Source: Erwinia oleae
Lineage (GTDB): Bacteria; Pseudomonadota; Gammaproteobacteria; Enterobacterales; Enterobacteriaceae
NCBI RefSeq assembly: GCF_000770305.1
Contig: NZ_JNVB01000007.1
Location: forward strand, 1-64,000
Length of the DNA stretch: 64,000 nt
Direction: 5' to 3'
Made by a program: the position numbers and the translations under genes. Below are positions 17,747-26,684 of this stretch, one piece after another. The notes beneath the pieces are model-generated. The model had not been told where the DNA came from and searched no databases. It saw only the letters and a list, made by a program, of their open reading frames with translations. Numbering within the stretch: position 1 is the stretch's first letter; each line of letters starts with the position of its first letter.

Positions 17747-19239
17747 CCGTCACCAATCTGGGTGCGTTGCCAGCGGCGGCGCGCCACAATCAGCAACCGG
17801 CGTTTATTATGCTATCCGGCCCTGACATCACCTTTGCGGCGCTGGACGCCCGCGCCGACGGACTGGCCGCCGCGCTGACCGCGCGCGGTCTGCGTACCGG
17901 CGAACGCGTGGCGCTGCTGGGACGAAACTCCATCGACTTTATCGTCTCATTTTTAGGCGTCCTGCGCGCGGGCCTGGTGGCGGTGCCGGTGAGCATCAAA
18001 TTTCCCGCCGCCACGCTGGATAAGATCCTCGACGACTGCGATGCGCGGCTGGTGATGGGCGACGATGCGCCGCTCGCACGGCTGACCACCTCGCGCAGCC
18101 GCCAGGCCTTCAGTGAACTGGCCGATCTTCCGCCTGCTGAGGCATTTCAGGTTTTTCAGCCGCAGCCGGAAGATCTCGCTATGCTGTTATATACCTCCGG
18201 CTCAACCGGGATGCCGAAGGGCGTGCGCCTGACCCACGCCAGCCATCGTTGGGTGGTGGAAACGCGGCTGGCGCAGAACGAACTGGCCGGGGAACGGGTG
18301 CTGATCGCCGCGCCGTTTTATCATATGAATGCGCTGGCGCTGGCGCTACTGACGCTGGCCAGTTCGGTGACCACTATTCTGCTCCCGCAGTTTGAGGCGC
18401 GGACGTACATTGAGGCCATCGCCCGCTATCGCTGTAGCTGGATCACCGCCGTACCGCCGATGATCGCCATGATGATGAAGGAAAAAGCCCTGCTCGACGC
18501 CAGCGATCTCTCCCCGGTACGCACCGTACGCATGGGCTCCGCGCCTGTTAATGAAGGGCTGTTTAATCAGATCCGTCAGCTCTGGCCGCAGGCGCGGATC
18601 ATCAACGCCTACGGCACCACCGAAGGCGGGCCGGTGGTGTTCGGGCCGCATCCGCAGGGGCTTGCCGCACCGCTTCAGGCAAACGGCTGTGCGCATCCGG
18701 CGGTGTCGCTGCGGCTGCGCGATGAGCAGGGAGAGCCAGGCGATCACGGCGTGCTGGAGATCCGCAGTCCGGCGCTGATGCAGGGTTATCATCAGCGGCC
18801 TGACGTGCCCTCCCCCTTTACCGACGACGGCTATTACGTGACCGGCGATGTTTTTTCCCGCGACGAAAACGGTTTTTACACCTTTGTCGGTCGCCGTGAC
18901 GATATGTTTGTTTGCGGCGGTGAAAACATCTATCCGGGCGAGGTGGAGAAGCTGCTCGAGCTGCACCCCGACGTGCAGCAGGCGTGTGTGGTGGCAGTGA
19001 AGGATGAGATAAAGGGCAGCAAGCCGGTGGCCTGGGTTATTCCGCGCGAGGGTCGCACACCGCAGCCGGAGGCGATCAAAGCCTGGACGCTGCTTAATGG
19101 CCCGGCCTATCTGCATCCGCGCCATATCTGGCTGGTTGACCATTTTCCGCTGGCGGGCACCAACAAAGTGGATAAACAGGCGCTGCGTGCGGCGGCTGAA
19201 GACGCCATAGCGAATATGAGAAGTCAGGAGAAGCGATGA
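17743..19239 (+). CDS. AMP-forming acyl-CoA ligase (ANL superfamily)
   Basis: A 498-residue enzyme with the ANL motifs in order: P-loop LLYTSGSTGMPKGVRLTHAS, A5 NAYGTTEGG, A7/A8 (YYVTGDVF, then DDMFVCGGENIYPGEVEKLL) and the C-terminal catalytic Lys in GTNKVDKQALR. It activates a carboxylic acid to an acyl-AMP and then an acyl-CoA. Both flanking genes overlap by 4 bases. The acid specificity is unknown; the operon with a thioesterase and MDR enzyme suggests processing of the imported acid as its CoA ester. Confidence 0.88.
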   Translation: MTVTNLGALPAAARHNQQPAFIMLSGPDITFAALDARADGLAAALTARGLRTGERVALLGRNSIDFIVSFLGVLRAGLVAVPVSIKFPAATLDKILDDCDARLVMGDDAPLARLTTSRSRQAFSELADLPPAEAFQVFQPQPEDLAMLLYTSGSTGMPKGVRLTHASHRWVVETRLAQNELAGERVLIAAPFYHMNALALALLTLASSVTTILLPQFEARTYIEAIARYRCSWITAVPPMIAMMMKEKALLDASDLSPVRTVRMGSAPVNEGLFNQIRQLWPQARIINAYGTTEGGPVVFGPHPQGLAAPLQANGCAHPAVSLRLRDEQGEPGDHGVLEIRSPALMQGYHQRPDVPSPFTDDGYYVTGDVFSRDENGFYTFVGRRDDMFVCGGENIYPGEVEKLLELHPDVQQACVVAVKDEIKGSKPVAWVIPREGRTPQPEAIKAWTLLNGPAYLHPRHIWLVDHFPLAGTNKVDKQALRAAAEDAIANMRSQEKR

Positions 19240-20861
19240 TAAATTTTAACTGGGACAATCCCTATCTGACCACGCGCACGCCGCTGTTTGCGCGCAACGC
19301 CGTCGCCACTTCACACCCGCTGGCAGCCCAGGCAGGGAATCAGGCTCTGCTGAACGGCGGCAACGCGGTGGATGCGGCGATTGCGGCGGCGGCAACGCTG
19401 ACGATTGTTGAACCGGTGTCGAACGGGCTGGGCAGCGATGCCTTCGCCATGGTGTGGGATGGCCAGCAGTTGCACGGACTAAACGCCTCCGGCACCGCGC
19501 CTTCGCACTGGGATACGGCGTGGTTTGCCAAACGCTATGGCGTTGACGCGCACGGTCACGCGCGTCGGCCCGAGCGCGGCTGGGACAGCGTGACCATTCC
19601 CGGCGCCATTGCGGCCTGGGGCGCGTTGCATGCGCGTTTTGGCAGGCTGCCCTTCTCGCGCCTGCTGGAGACGGCCATTGAGATCGCCGAGCGCGGCGTG
19701 ACCATCGCGCCGATGGTCGCGCGTAAGTGGCAGGCTGCCGTGCCGCTGCTGCATGACCAGCCTGGTTTTGCCCAAACCTTTATGCCGAATGGCCGTGCGC
19801 CTGCCGTTGCCGAAAAGTTTGTCATGCCGGGTGCGGCCCGCACCTTGCGTCTGCTGGCCGACCAGGGCGCACGCGCGTTTTATGAAGGCGAACCCGCTGA
19901 GGCAATTGTGCGCTTTGCGCAGGCCAGCGGCGTGCCGTTGTCGCACAGCGATCTGGCCGCCTACCAGCCGGAGTGGGTGACGCCGGTGACGCGCCGGTAT
20001 CGTGGCTACGACGTGCATGAACTGCCGCCCAACGGCCAGGGAATTGCTGCGCTGATCGCGTTAGGGATCCTTGAACAGTTTGATCTGGCGAGCCTGCCGC
20101 TGGACAGCGCGGCCTCTCAGCATCTGCAAATTGAAGCAATGAAGCTGGCGTTTGCAGACATCTATAACTACGTTGCCGATCCGCGCGCCATGGCGGTGAC
20201 GCCTGCCCAGATGCTGGATGATGGCTATCTTAAGGAGCGCGCAAAGCTTATCGATTTGAACCGGGCAAGCCTGCCGCTGCCGGGAATGCCGGCCAGCGGC
20301 GGCACCGTTTATCTGACCACCGCTGACGAGAGCGGCATGATGGTGTCGTTTATTCAGTCAAACTACATGGGGTTCGGTTCCGGCGTGGTGGTGCCCGAGT
20401 ACGGTATCAGTCTGCAAAATCGCGGGGCAGGTTTTTCAGGCGATCCGCGTTCGGCCAACGTTGTAGCGCCCGGCAAACGCCCGTTCCATACCATCATTCC
20501 CGGTTTTCTGACCAAAGATGGCTTTCCGCAGATGAGTTTTGGCGTGATGGGCGGCGACATGCAGCCACAGGGGCATGTGCAGACGCTGGTACGCATGCTC
20601 GATTATCAGCAGCAACCGCAGGCTGCCTGCGATGCGCCGCGCTGGAAGGTCAACCGCGATTTCACCCTGGATCTTGAAGCCGGCTTTGATGACGCGGCCT
20701 CCGCGGCGCTGGCAGAGAGAGGCCATCAGTTCAAGTCCGTTAACGATCCCTATATGGATTTCGGTTCCGGTCAGTTTATCTGGAAGCTTTCGCCGGAAGC
20801 CGATCACGGTTATGTGATCGCCAGCGACAGCCGACGGGACGGTCAGGCGATTGGTTTTTGA
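19236..20861 (+). CDS. Gamma-glutamyltransferase-family Ntn hydrolase, probably cytoplasmic
   Basis: A 541-residue member of the gamma-glutamyltranspeptidase family. It shows the family N-terminus (AVATSHPLAAQAGNQALLNG, GGNAVDAAIAAA) and, in the middle, the autoprocessing site SGGTVYLTTAD, where Thr357 is the likely new N-terminal nucleophile. There is no signal peptide, unlike periplasmic Ggt, so it resembles the cytoplasmic YwrD/cephalosporin acylase branch. Expected activity is hydrolysis or transfer at a gamma-glutamyl or related amide bond. As the last gene of the operon it would cleave an amide conjugate delivered by the importer, which is inference. Confidence 0.85.
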   Translation: MINFNWDNPYLTTRTPLFARNAVATSHPLAAQAGNQALLNGGNAVDAAIAAAATLTIVEPVSNGLGSDAFAMVWDGQQLHGLNASGTAPSHWDTAWFAKRYGVDAHGHARRPERGWDSVTIPGAIAAWGALHARFGRLPFSRLLETAIEIAERGVTIAPMVARKWQAAVPLLHDQPGFAQTFMPNGRAPAVAEKFVMPGAARTLRLLADQGARAFYEGEPAEAIVRFAQASGVPLSHSDLAAYQPEWVTPVTRRYRGYDVHELPPNGQGIAALIALGILEQFDLASLPLDSAASQHLQIEAMKLAFADIYNYVADPRAMAVTPAQMLDDGYLKERAKLIDLNRASLPLPGMPASGGTVYLTTADESGMMVSFIQSNYMGFGSGVVVPEYGISLQNRGAGFSGDPRSANVVAPGKRPFHTIIPGFLTKDGFPQMSFGVMGGDMQPQGHVQTLVRMLDYQQQPQAACDAPRWKVNRDFTLDLEAGFDDAASAALAERGHQFKSVNDPYMDFGSGQFIWKLSPEADHGYVIASDSRRDGQAIGF

Positions 20862-21107
20862 TGTGACTTAAAAAACACAGTAAACCCAACAGCCTGCTGC
20901 GGTGACAGGCGTCACGCCTGGACGCCGTAAACTCATCTATAAGGGCTTCGCTGCCGCATCCCTGTGGCAGCGTCCCGGCGCTTGTGGCGCCTTTATGTCG
21001 TCCGCTGATAACAGCGTTGTCTTTAAAATCCCTGCCCCGCACGCCGACATTTCCCCGTCATCTTCCCGTCATCCCACTGACACGTTCCGCCAGCAGCATA
21101 GCCGTGG

Positions 21108-21123
21108 ATGGGATCGATCCCAT
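21108..21123. promoter_or_regulatory. Perfect 16-bp palindrome, probable LacI-type operator
   Basis: ATGGGATCGATCCCAT reads identically on both strands and has the central CG typical of LacI/GalR-family operators. It lies 22 bases before the ATG of the LacI-family gene, so it fits autoregulation and control of the downstream transport operon. No second copy was noticed in the window. Confidence 0.65.
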
Positions 21124-21144
21124 TTTCTCAAAGCGAGCGGAAGC

Positions 21145-22143
21145 ATGACCGATTTACTGACCGTTGCCCGTCTGGCGGGCGTATCAAGAACCACCGCAGC
21201 GCGCGCGTTTTCCGAACCGGAAAAGGTGCGTGAAGCGACGCGTGACAAAGTCTATGCCGCCTCCGAAACCCTGGGTTTTCGCCCCAACTACGTGGCACGC
21301 CAGCTTCGCACGCGGTCAACGCGCATCATCGGCGTGATGCTGCCCACGCTGCGCAACCCGGTCTTCTGCGAACAGCTCCAGGCAATGGAAAACAGCGCAC
21401 GCGAACGCGGTTACTCGCTGATGATCGCCACCACCGATTACGATGCCGACCGCGAATCCAGGGTGCTGGAGAACATGCTGCGTCAACGCGTGGACGGCAT
21501 GATCCTCACCGTCGCCAACGCGTGCGAAAGCGCCTGCCTGAGATTGCTGGCGCAGGAGTCATTGCCGGCGGTGCTGGTACACAATCCTGCCGCTTCGCCA
21601 GAATTTATCACCATCAGCGTCGATAACCGTCAGGCGATCTGCCAGGCCACCCGCCACCTGCTGGCGCTGGGTCACCGGCGAATCGCGATGATTGCCGGGC
21701 CGGTGCGGCAGTCAGACCGCGCCGCGCTGCGCTATCAGGGTTACTGCGACGCAATGACCGCTGCGGGCCTGCCCGCACAGCCGCTGATAGAAATGGCGCA
21801 TCACACCCGCGTGGATGTGGCGTTACTGCGCCCCTGGCTTGCGTCAGGAAGCGCGCTGACCGCCCTGATCTGCACCAATGACCTGCTGGCGCTCAGCGCC
21901 ATCGGCGGCCTGCAACGGCTGGGATGGCGCGTACCGACCGATATCTCTGTGATCGGATTTGACGGCATCGCGCTGGGCGAAATGGTGCATCCGTCGCTCT
22001 GTTCGGTGGTGCAGCCTCAGCGCGAACTGGGCGCCGCCGCGATGGAAAGCATGATGAACCTGCTGGCGAACGTCAGCGTCAGCTCGCAAACGCTCGATTT
22101 TACGCTGCGCCAGGGTGAAAGCATCGCCCCGGCGCGGTTTTGA
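21145..22143 (+). CDS. LacI-family transcriptional regulator
   Basis: About 332 residues. The N-terminal helix-turn-helix and hinge are clear: LLTVARLAGVSRTTAARAF, then LGFRPNYVARQLRTRSTRII. A periplasmic-binding-like ligand domain follows (GVMLPTLRNPVFCEQLQAME; ICTNDLLALSAIGGLQRLGW). I start it at ATG 21145 because residues before it do not belong to the family fold and 332 is the usual length. Its stop overlaps the frame of the next gene region, so it is probably the first gene of the ABC importer operon. Confidence 0.88.
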   Translation: MTDLLTVARLAGVSRTTAARAFSEPEKVREATRDKVYAASETLGFRPNYVARQLRTRSTRIIGVMLPTLRNPVFCEQLQAMENSARERGYSLMIATTDYDADRESRVLENMLRQRVDGMILTVANACESACLRLLAQESLPAVLVHNPAASPEFITISVDNRQAICQATRHLLALGHRRIAMIAGPVRQSDRAALRYQGYCDAMTAAGLPAQPLIEMAHHTRVDVALLRPWLASGSALTALICTNDLLALSAIGGLQRLGWRVPTDISVIGFDGIALGEMVHPSLCSVVQPQRELGAAAMESMMNLLANVSVSSQTLDFTLRQGESIAPARF

Positions 22144-22169
22144 TGACCGACCAACACCAGGGAATACCC

Positions 22170-23171
22170 ATGAAAAAGACGCTTACTGCCTTATCGCTCG
22201 TCGGCGCAGCGCTGTTGTCAGCGCAGGCCATCGCCGCGCCCGCCATCTGCTACAACTGTCCGCCGGAATGGGCCGACTGGGGAACACAACTAAAAGCCAT
22301 CGCCAACGATACCGGCATTGTGGTGCCGCAGGACAACAAAAATTCTGGCCAGGCGCTGGCGCAGATCGTGGCGGAAAAAGCCAGCCCGGTTGCGGACGTG
22401 GTCTATCTCGGCATCACCTTCGGCATCCAGGCGGCAAACGCCGACGTGCTGGCGAGCTACAAGCCTGCGGGCTGGGCGCAGATCCCGGCGGATATGAAAG
22501 ATCCTGATGGAAAATGGGTGGCGCTTCATTCCGGCACCATCGGCTTTATGGTTAACGTGGACGCGCTGAACGGCGCGCCGGTGCCGCAGTCATGGGATGA
22601 CCTGCTGAAACCTGAATATAAAGGCATGGTCGGCTATCTCGATCCAGCCAGCGCGTTTGTCGGCTATGCAGCGGCTACGGCGGCAAACCTCGCCAAAGGC
22701 GGCACGCTGGAGAACGTTAAACCCGGCATCGAATACTTCAAAAAACTAAGCAAAAACAGCCCGATTGTGCCGAAGCAAACCGCCTATGCACGCGTGCTTT
22801 CCGGTGAAATTCCGATCCTGCTCGATTACGATTTCAATGCGTATCGTGCGAAGTATAAAGATAACGCCAACGTGGCTTTCGTCATCCCGAAAGAAGGAAG
22901 CATCAGAGTACCGTACGTCATCAGTCTGGTGAAAAATGCGCCGCACGCCAGCGAAGGTAAAAAAGTGATCGACTACGTGCTCTCCGATCGCGGACAGGCG
23001 ATCTGGGCCAACGCCTGGCTGCGCCCGGTGCGTGAAAGCGCGATGACCGCGGCGGCGAAAGCGCAGTTCCTGCCGGACAGCGACTACCAGCGCGCCCGTA
23101 CCGTCAACTATCAACAGATGGCGGCCGCGCAAAAAGCCTTCTCCACGCAGTATCTGAACGAGGTGAAGTAA
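22170..23171 (+). CDS. ABC substrate-binding protein, type 2 (ThiB/Fe3+/polyamine-like)
   Basis: A 333-residue exported protein with a signal peptide of about 23 residues (ALSLVGAALLSAQAIAA). The mature domain resembles the extracellular solute-binding family 1/13 proteins: WADWGTQLKAIANDTGIVVP and GFMVNVDALNGAPVPQSWDD. It starts at ATG 22170, 26 bases past the LacI stop. Its neighbours are two permeases, a PotA-type ATPase and a phosphodiesterase, so an organophosphate such as a phosphodiester or phosphonate is a plausible ligand. Confidence 0.82.
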   Translation: MKKTLTALSLVGAALLSAQAIAAPAICYNCPPEWADWGTQLKAIANDTGIVVPQDNKNSGQALAQIVAEKASPVADVVYLGITFGIQAANADVLASYKPAGWAQIPADMKDPDGKWVALHSGTIGFMVNVDALNGAPVPQSWDDLLKPEYKGMVGYLDPASAFVGYAAATAANLAKGGTLENVKPGIEYFKKLSKNSPIVPKQTAYARVLSGEIPILLDYDFNAYRAKYKDNANVAFVIPKEGSIRVPYVISLVKNAPHASEGKKVIDYVLSDRGQAIWANAWLRPVRESAMTAAAKAQFLPDSDYQRARTVNYQQMAAAQKAFSTQYLNEVK

Positions 23172-24046
23172 TGTCGGCGTTCTGCACATCGTCCTCCCGT
23201 GCGGGCGGACGACGCGCTCGCCGCGTTACGCTGCCGCGCGCGGGCCTGTTCGCCCTGATCCCTGCGCTGATCGTCTTTACCGCCTTCTGGCTGATCCCGT
23301 TCGGGTATCTGGTGGTGCTGGGCACGCTGCCCGACAGCGCCACCCGGCAAAATGCTTACTGGACGATCCTTACCCAACCGCGTTATTTGCAGAGCCTGGT
23401 CACCACGCTGATCCTGTCAGCAAGCGTGTCGGTGGCGGCGGTGGCGATTTCTGCGGTGGTAGCCTGCTTTCTGGCGCGCCACCGCTTTACCGGGAAGGGA
23501 CTGCTGCTGGCGCTGCTCACCTTTCCACTTGCCTTTCCCGGCGTGGTGGTCGGGTTCCTGATCATCATGCTAGGCGGCCGCCAGGGGATTTTTGCGCTGG
23601 CGGGTCAGGCGCTGACCGGCCAGCGCTGGATCTTCGCCTACAGCCTCGGCGGCCTGTTTTTGGGCTATCTCTACTTTTCCATTCCCCGCGTGATCATGAC
23701 GCTGGTCGCCGCCTGCGAACAACTCGACCGCAGCCTGGAGGAAGCCGCGCGATCGCTGGGCTCAGGTAGCTGGCGCATCGTGTGGGACGTAATTGTGCCG
23801 GGGCTGGCGCCCGCCCTGCTGTCAAGCTGCGCCATCTGCTTCGCCACCAGCATGGGCGCGTTCGGCACCGCCTTTACCCTCGGCACCGAACTGACCGTGC
23901 TGCCGCTGACCATTTACGGCGAATTCACCAACTACGCCAACTTTGCCACCGCCGCCGCGCTGTCGGTGGTGATGGGCGTCGTGACCTGGGGCGCGCTGCT
24001 GCTTACGCGTCGCTTCTCCGGTAATCGATCAGGAGCCATGCTATGA
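23171..24046 (+). CDS. ABC permease subunit 1 (PotB/CysT-like)
   Basis: A 291-residue inner-membrane protein. A basic N-terminus (SSRAGGRRARRVTLPRAG) precedes about six helices. The EAA loop is QLDRSLEEAARSLGSGSWRI. It overlaps the binding-protein stop by 1 base and the second permease by 4 bases, indicating translational coupling. The two permeases would form a heterodimer. Confidence 0.85.
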   Translation: MSAFCTSSSRAGGRRARRVTLPRAGLFALIPALIVFTAFWLIPFGYLVVLGTLPDSATRQNAYWTILTQPRYLQSLVTTLILSASVSVAAVAISAVVACFLARHRFTGKGLLLALLTFPLAFPGVVVGFLIIMLGGRQGIFALAGQALTGQRWIFAYSLGGLFLGYLYFSIPRVIMTLVAACEQLDRSLEEAARSLGSGSWRIVWDVIVPGLAPALLSSCAICFATSMGAFGTAFTLGTELTVLPLTIYGEFTNYANFATAAALSVVMGVVTWGALLLTRRFSGNRSGAML

Positions 24047-24828
24047 ATCGCCCGCTGCTTTTTGCGCTGCAACTGACGCTGACGCTACTGGTTTGTCTGT
24101 TTTTGATCGTGCCGATTGGCATGTCGGTCATGGCGGGTTTTACCGAAAACTATTTCACCGGCCTGAAAAGCGGACTGACGCTGCGCTGGCTTGAAGAAGT
24201 GTGGGCGCTATATGCCCCAACGTTCTGGCTGTCGCTGGGCATCGCCCTTGCCTGCCTGTTCTGCACCATAACCCTCGGCGTCCCCGCCGCCTGGGGACTG
24301 TTGAAAAGCCCGTCGCGGCTGGCGGGCTGGATCGAAGAGTGCCTGATGCTGCCGGTCGCCATTCCTGGCCTGGCCACGGCGCTCGGCCTGCTGCTGGTTT
24401 ATGGCGGCGTCAGCGGGCTGCGCGGTAGCTGGCTGTTTATTCTCATCGGCCACGTGCTGTTTACGCTGCCGTTTATGGTGCGCCCTGTGCTGGCGGTGAT
24501 GAAGACCTCCGATTTGCGTTCGGTTGAGGAAGCCGCCGCCAGCCTCGGCGCGGGCGGCGTCCGGCGCTTTTTTACCGTGGTGATCCCTGGCTGTCTGTCG
24601 GGCGCGTTGGCCGGGGCGTTCATGGTCGTCACGCTCTCCATTGGAGAATTTAATATCACCTGGATGCTGCACACGCCGCTGACCAAAACGCTGCCGGTTG
24701 GCCTCGCCGACAGCTATGCCTCCATGCGCCTGGAAATTGGCTCGGCCTATACCACGCTGTTTTTAATGATGATTATTCCACTGCTGCTGGCGATGCACTT
24801 TATCAGCCAGCGTAAAAGAGAGGGCTGA
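24043..24828 (+). CDS. ABC permease subunit 2 (PotC/CysW-like)
   Basis: A 261-residue partner permease with six predicted helices and the coupling loop DLRSVEEAAASLGAGGVRRF. It starts within the stop of the first permease. It ends with a short basic tail (SQRKREG) 2 bases before the ATPase gene. Confidence 0.85.
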   Translation: MNRPLLFALQLTLTLLVCLFLIVPIGMSVMAGFTENYFTGLKSGLTLRWLEEVWALYAPTFWLSLGIALACLFCTITLGVPAAWGLLKSPSRLAGWIEECLMLPVAIPGLATALGLLLVYGGVSGLRGSWLFILIGHVLFTLPFMVRPVLAVMKTSDLRSVEEAAASLGAGGVRRFFTVVIPGCLSGALAGAFMVVTLSIGEFNITWMLHTPLTKTLPVGLADSYASMRLEIGSAYTTLFLMMIIPLLLAMHFISQRKREG

Positions 24829-24830
24829 CC

Positions 24831-25814
24831 ATGACCCATCCTGTAGCCATTCGCCTGCGTCACTGCGCGCGCACCTTTGACCGCGATCATACCGCGCTCT
24901 TTCCGCTCGATCTGGATATCCACCCCGGCGAAACGCTGGTGCTGCTTGGCCCGTCCGGCTGCGGTAAAACCACCACGCTGCGCATCATCAGCGGACTGGA
25001 GCGCTGCGACGCCGGTGGCGACGTGTGGTTTAACGATCGCAACGTCACCGCCCTGCCGATTGAAAAACGCAGCGTCGGCATGGTGTTCCAGAACTATGCG
25101 CTGTTTCCCCATCTCAACGTGGCGCAAAACGTGGCGTACGGCCTGCGCATTCAGCGCATGAGCGAGAGCGCCGTTCGTCAGCGGGTTGGCGAGATGCTGG
25201 AGATGGTCGATTTGCTGGCCTTTGCCGATCGTTCCGTTCAGGCGCTCTCCGGCGGGCAGAAACAGCGCGTTTCGCTGGCCCGCGCGCTGGCGGCCCGCCC
25301 GAAGGTGCTGCTGTTTGATGAGCCGCTGGCGGCACTGGACGCCAGCCTGCGCGACAGGCTGCGGGAGGATATCGCCACGCTGCTGGCGCAGTCGGGGATC
25401 ACGGCGGTGTATGTTACGCACGATCAGCAGGAAGCGATGGCGCTGGGCGATCGCATCGCGGTCATGCAGCACGGCCGCATTGAGCAAATCGGCGCGCCGC
25501 GCGACATCTATTTCCATCCGGCCACGCCATTCGTGGCGGATTTCGTCGGCGCGGTGAATCAACTGCCGCTGGCCGACGGCAACGTTTACTGCCGCCCGGA
25601 AGATATTCGCCTCGGCGAACGCGCGGGCGCGCTACTGGAAGGCCGCGTGCTGAACAGCACGTTTTTGGGTCAAAGCCAGCGCGTGCTGGTGGAGCTTGCC
25701 AGCGGGCAGCGCATTCAGGTTGATGGCCCGGCCCGTGAACGCTGGCCGGAAGGAAAAACGGTCGGCCTGCGCGCCGACGCGGGCAGCCTGTTTCGCCTTC
25801 CCGGCCATCATTAA
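24831..25814 (+). CDS. ABC ATPase, PotA/UgpC-like with C-terminal TOBE region
   Basis: A 327-residue ATPase with Walker A (GPSGCGKTT), Q-loop (VFQNYALFPH), signature LSGGQKQRVSLARAL, Walker B (VLLFDEPLAALD) and switch His (YVTHDQQEA). About 90 residues follow the core; these fit the TOBE regulatory domain of CUT1/MOI-type ATPases. It lies third from last in the LacI-headed operon. Confidence 0.9.
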   Translation: MTHPVAIRLRHCARTFDRDHTALFPLDLDIHPGETLVLLGPSGCGKTTTLRIISGLERCDAGGDVWFNDRNVTALPIEKRSVGMVFQNYALFPHLNVAQNVAYGLRIQRMSESAVRQRVGEMLEMVDLLAFADRSVQALSGGQKQRVSLARALAARPKVLLFDEPLAALDASLRDRLREDIATLLAQSGITAVYVTHDQQEAMALGDRIAVMQHGRIEQIGAPRDIYFHPATPFVADFVGAVNQLPLADGNVYCRPEDIRLGERAGALLEGRVLNSTFLGQSQRVLVELASGQRIQVDGPARERWPEGKTVGLRADAGSLFRLPGHH

Positions 25815-25823
25815 GGAGTTGTG

Positions 25824-26654
25824 ATGAAACGTTCCTTTGTACTTGCGCAGATAAGCGATCTGCATGTCAGAACCGCCGGCCGCCTCTCCTATCGGAAAGT
25901 GGATACCTTGAGCGCGCTGAAAACAGGTATTGCCCAACTCAATGCGCTGCGCCCGGCGCCGGACGCAGTGGTCATCACCGGCGATCTGACCGATTTTGGT
26001 AAAGAGGCGGAGTACGCCACGGTACGCGCGCTGCTGGATGAACTGACGCTGCCGTGGTTCGCCATTCCGGGCAATCACGATGCGCGCCCTGCCTTTCGCC
26101 GCGCCTTTGTCGACAAAAGCTGGATGCCGTCAGAGGGCGAATTCCTGCACTGGGAAGTGAATGACTATCCGCTGCGGCTGATCGGCCTTGATTCCACCGT
26201 GCCGGAAAAACCGTGGGGCGAACTGTGCGAAGCGCGTGCGGCCTGGCTCAGCGCCCGGCTGGCCGAAGAGACGGAAAAACCCACCCTGTTGATGCTGCAT
26301 CACCCGCCGTTTATCAGCGGCATCGACCATATGGATCGCCAGAATCTGAAGGACGCCGATCGCCTGGCGCAGATCCTCATGCATGCGCCACAGGTCATGC
26401 GTGTGCTCTGCGGCCACGTGCATCGCTATATGGTGTCGCAGCTGGCGGGCGTGATAGTGTGCAGCGCGCCGGGTACGTCGCACCAGGTGGCGGCGGATTT
26501 CACCCCGGACGGCCCGGCAAATTTCGTGCTGGAGCCGCCGGGCATGCTGCTGCACCAGTGGCATGACGATCAGCCGATGGTGACGCACTACCTGCCCATT
26601 GGCGACTACCCCGGCCCGTGGCCTTTCTACGATGCGCAGGGGCTGATTGACTGA
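25824..26654 (+). CDS. CpdA-like metallophosphoesterase / phosphodiesterase
   Basis: A 276-residue cytoplasmic calcineurin-like enzyme with all five metal-site motifs: SDLH, GDLTD, GNHD, HHPP and GHVHR. I start it at ATG 25824 with GGAG in front; a GTG one codon earlier is possible. It resembles class III cyclic nucleotide phosphodiesterases and glycerophosphodiesterases. Being the last gene of an ABC uptake operon, it most likely cleaves an imported phosphodiester rather than controlling cAMP; that is inference. Confidence 0.83.
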   Translation: MKRSFVLAQISDLHVRTAGRLSYRKVDTLSALKTGIAQLNALRPAPDAVVITGDLTDFGKEAEYATVRALLDELTLPWFAIPGNHDARPAFRRAFVDKSWMPSEGEFLHWEVNDYPLRLIGLDSTVPEKPWGELCEARAAWLSARLAEETEKPTLLMLHHPPFISGIDHMDRQNLKDADRLAQILMHAPQVMRVLCGHVHRYMVSQLAGVIVCSAPGTSHQVAADFTPDGPANFVLEPPGMLLHQWHDDQPMVTHYLPIGDYPGPWPFYDAQGLID

Positions 26655-26684
26655 TTCGCCAGTGTGCTCATTCAGGTGCGCGGC

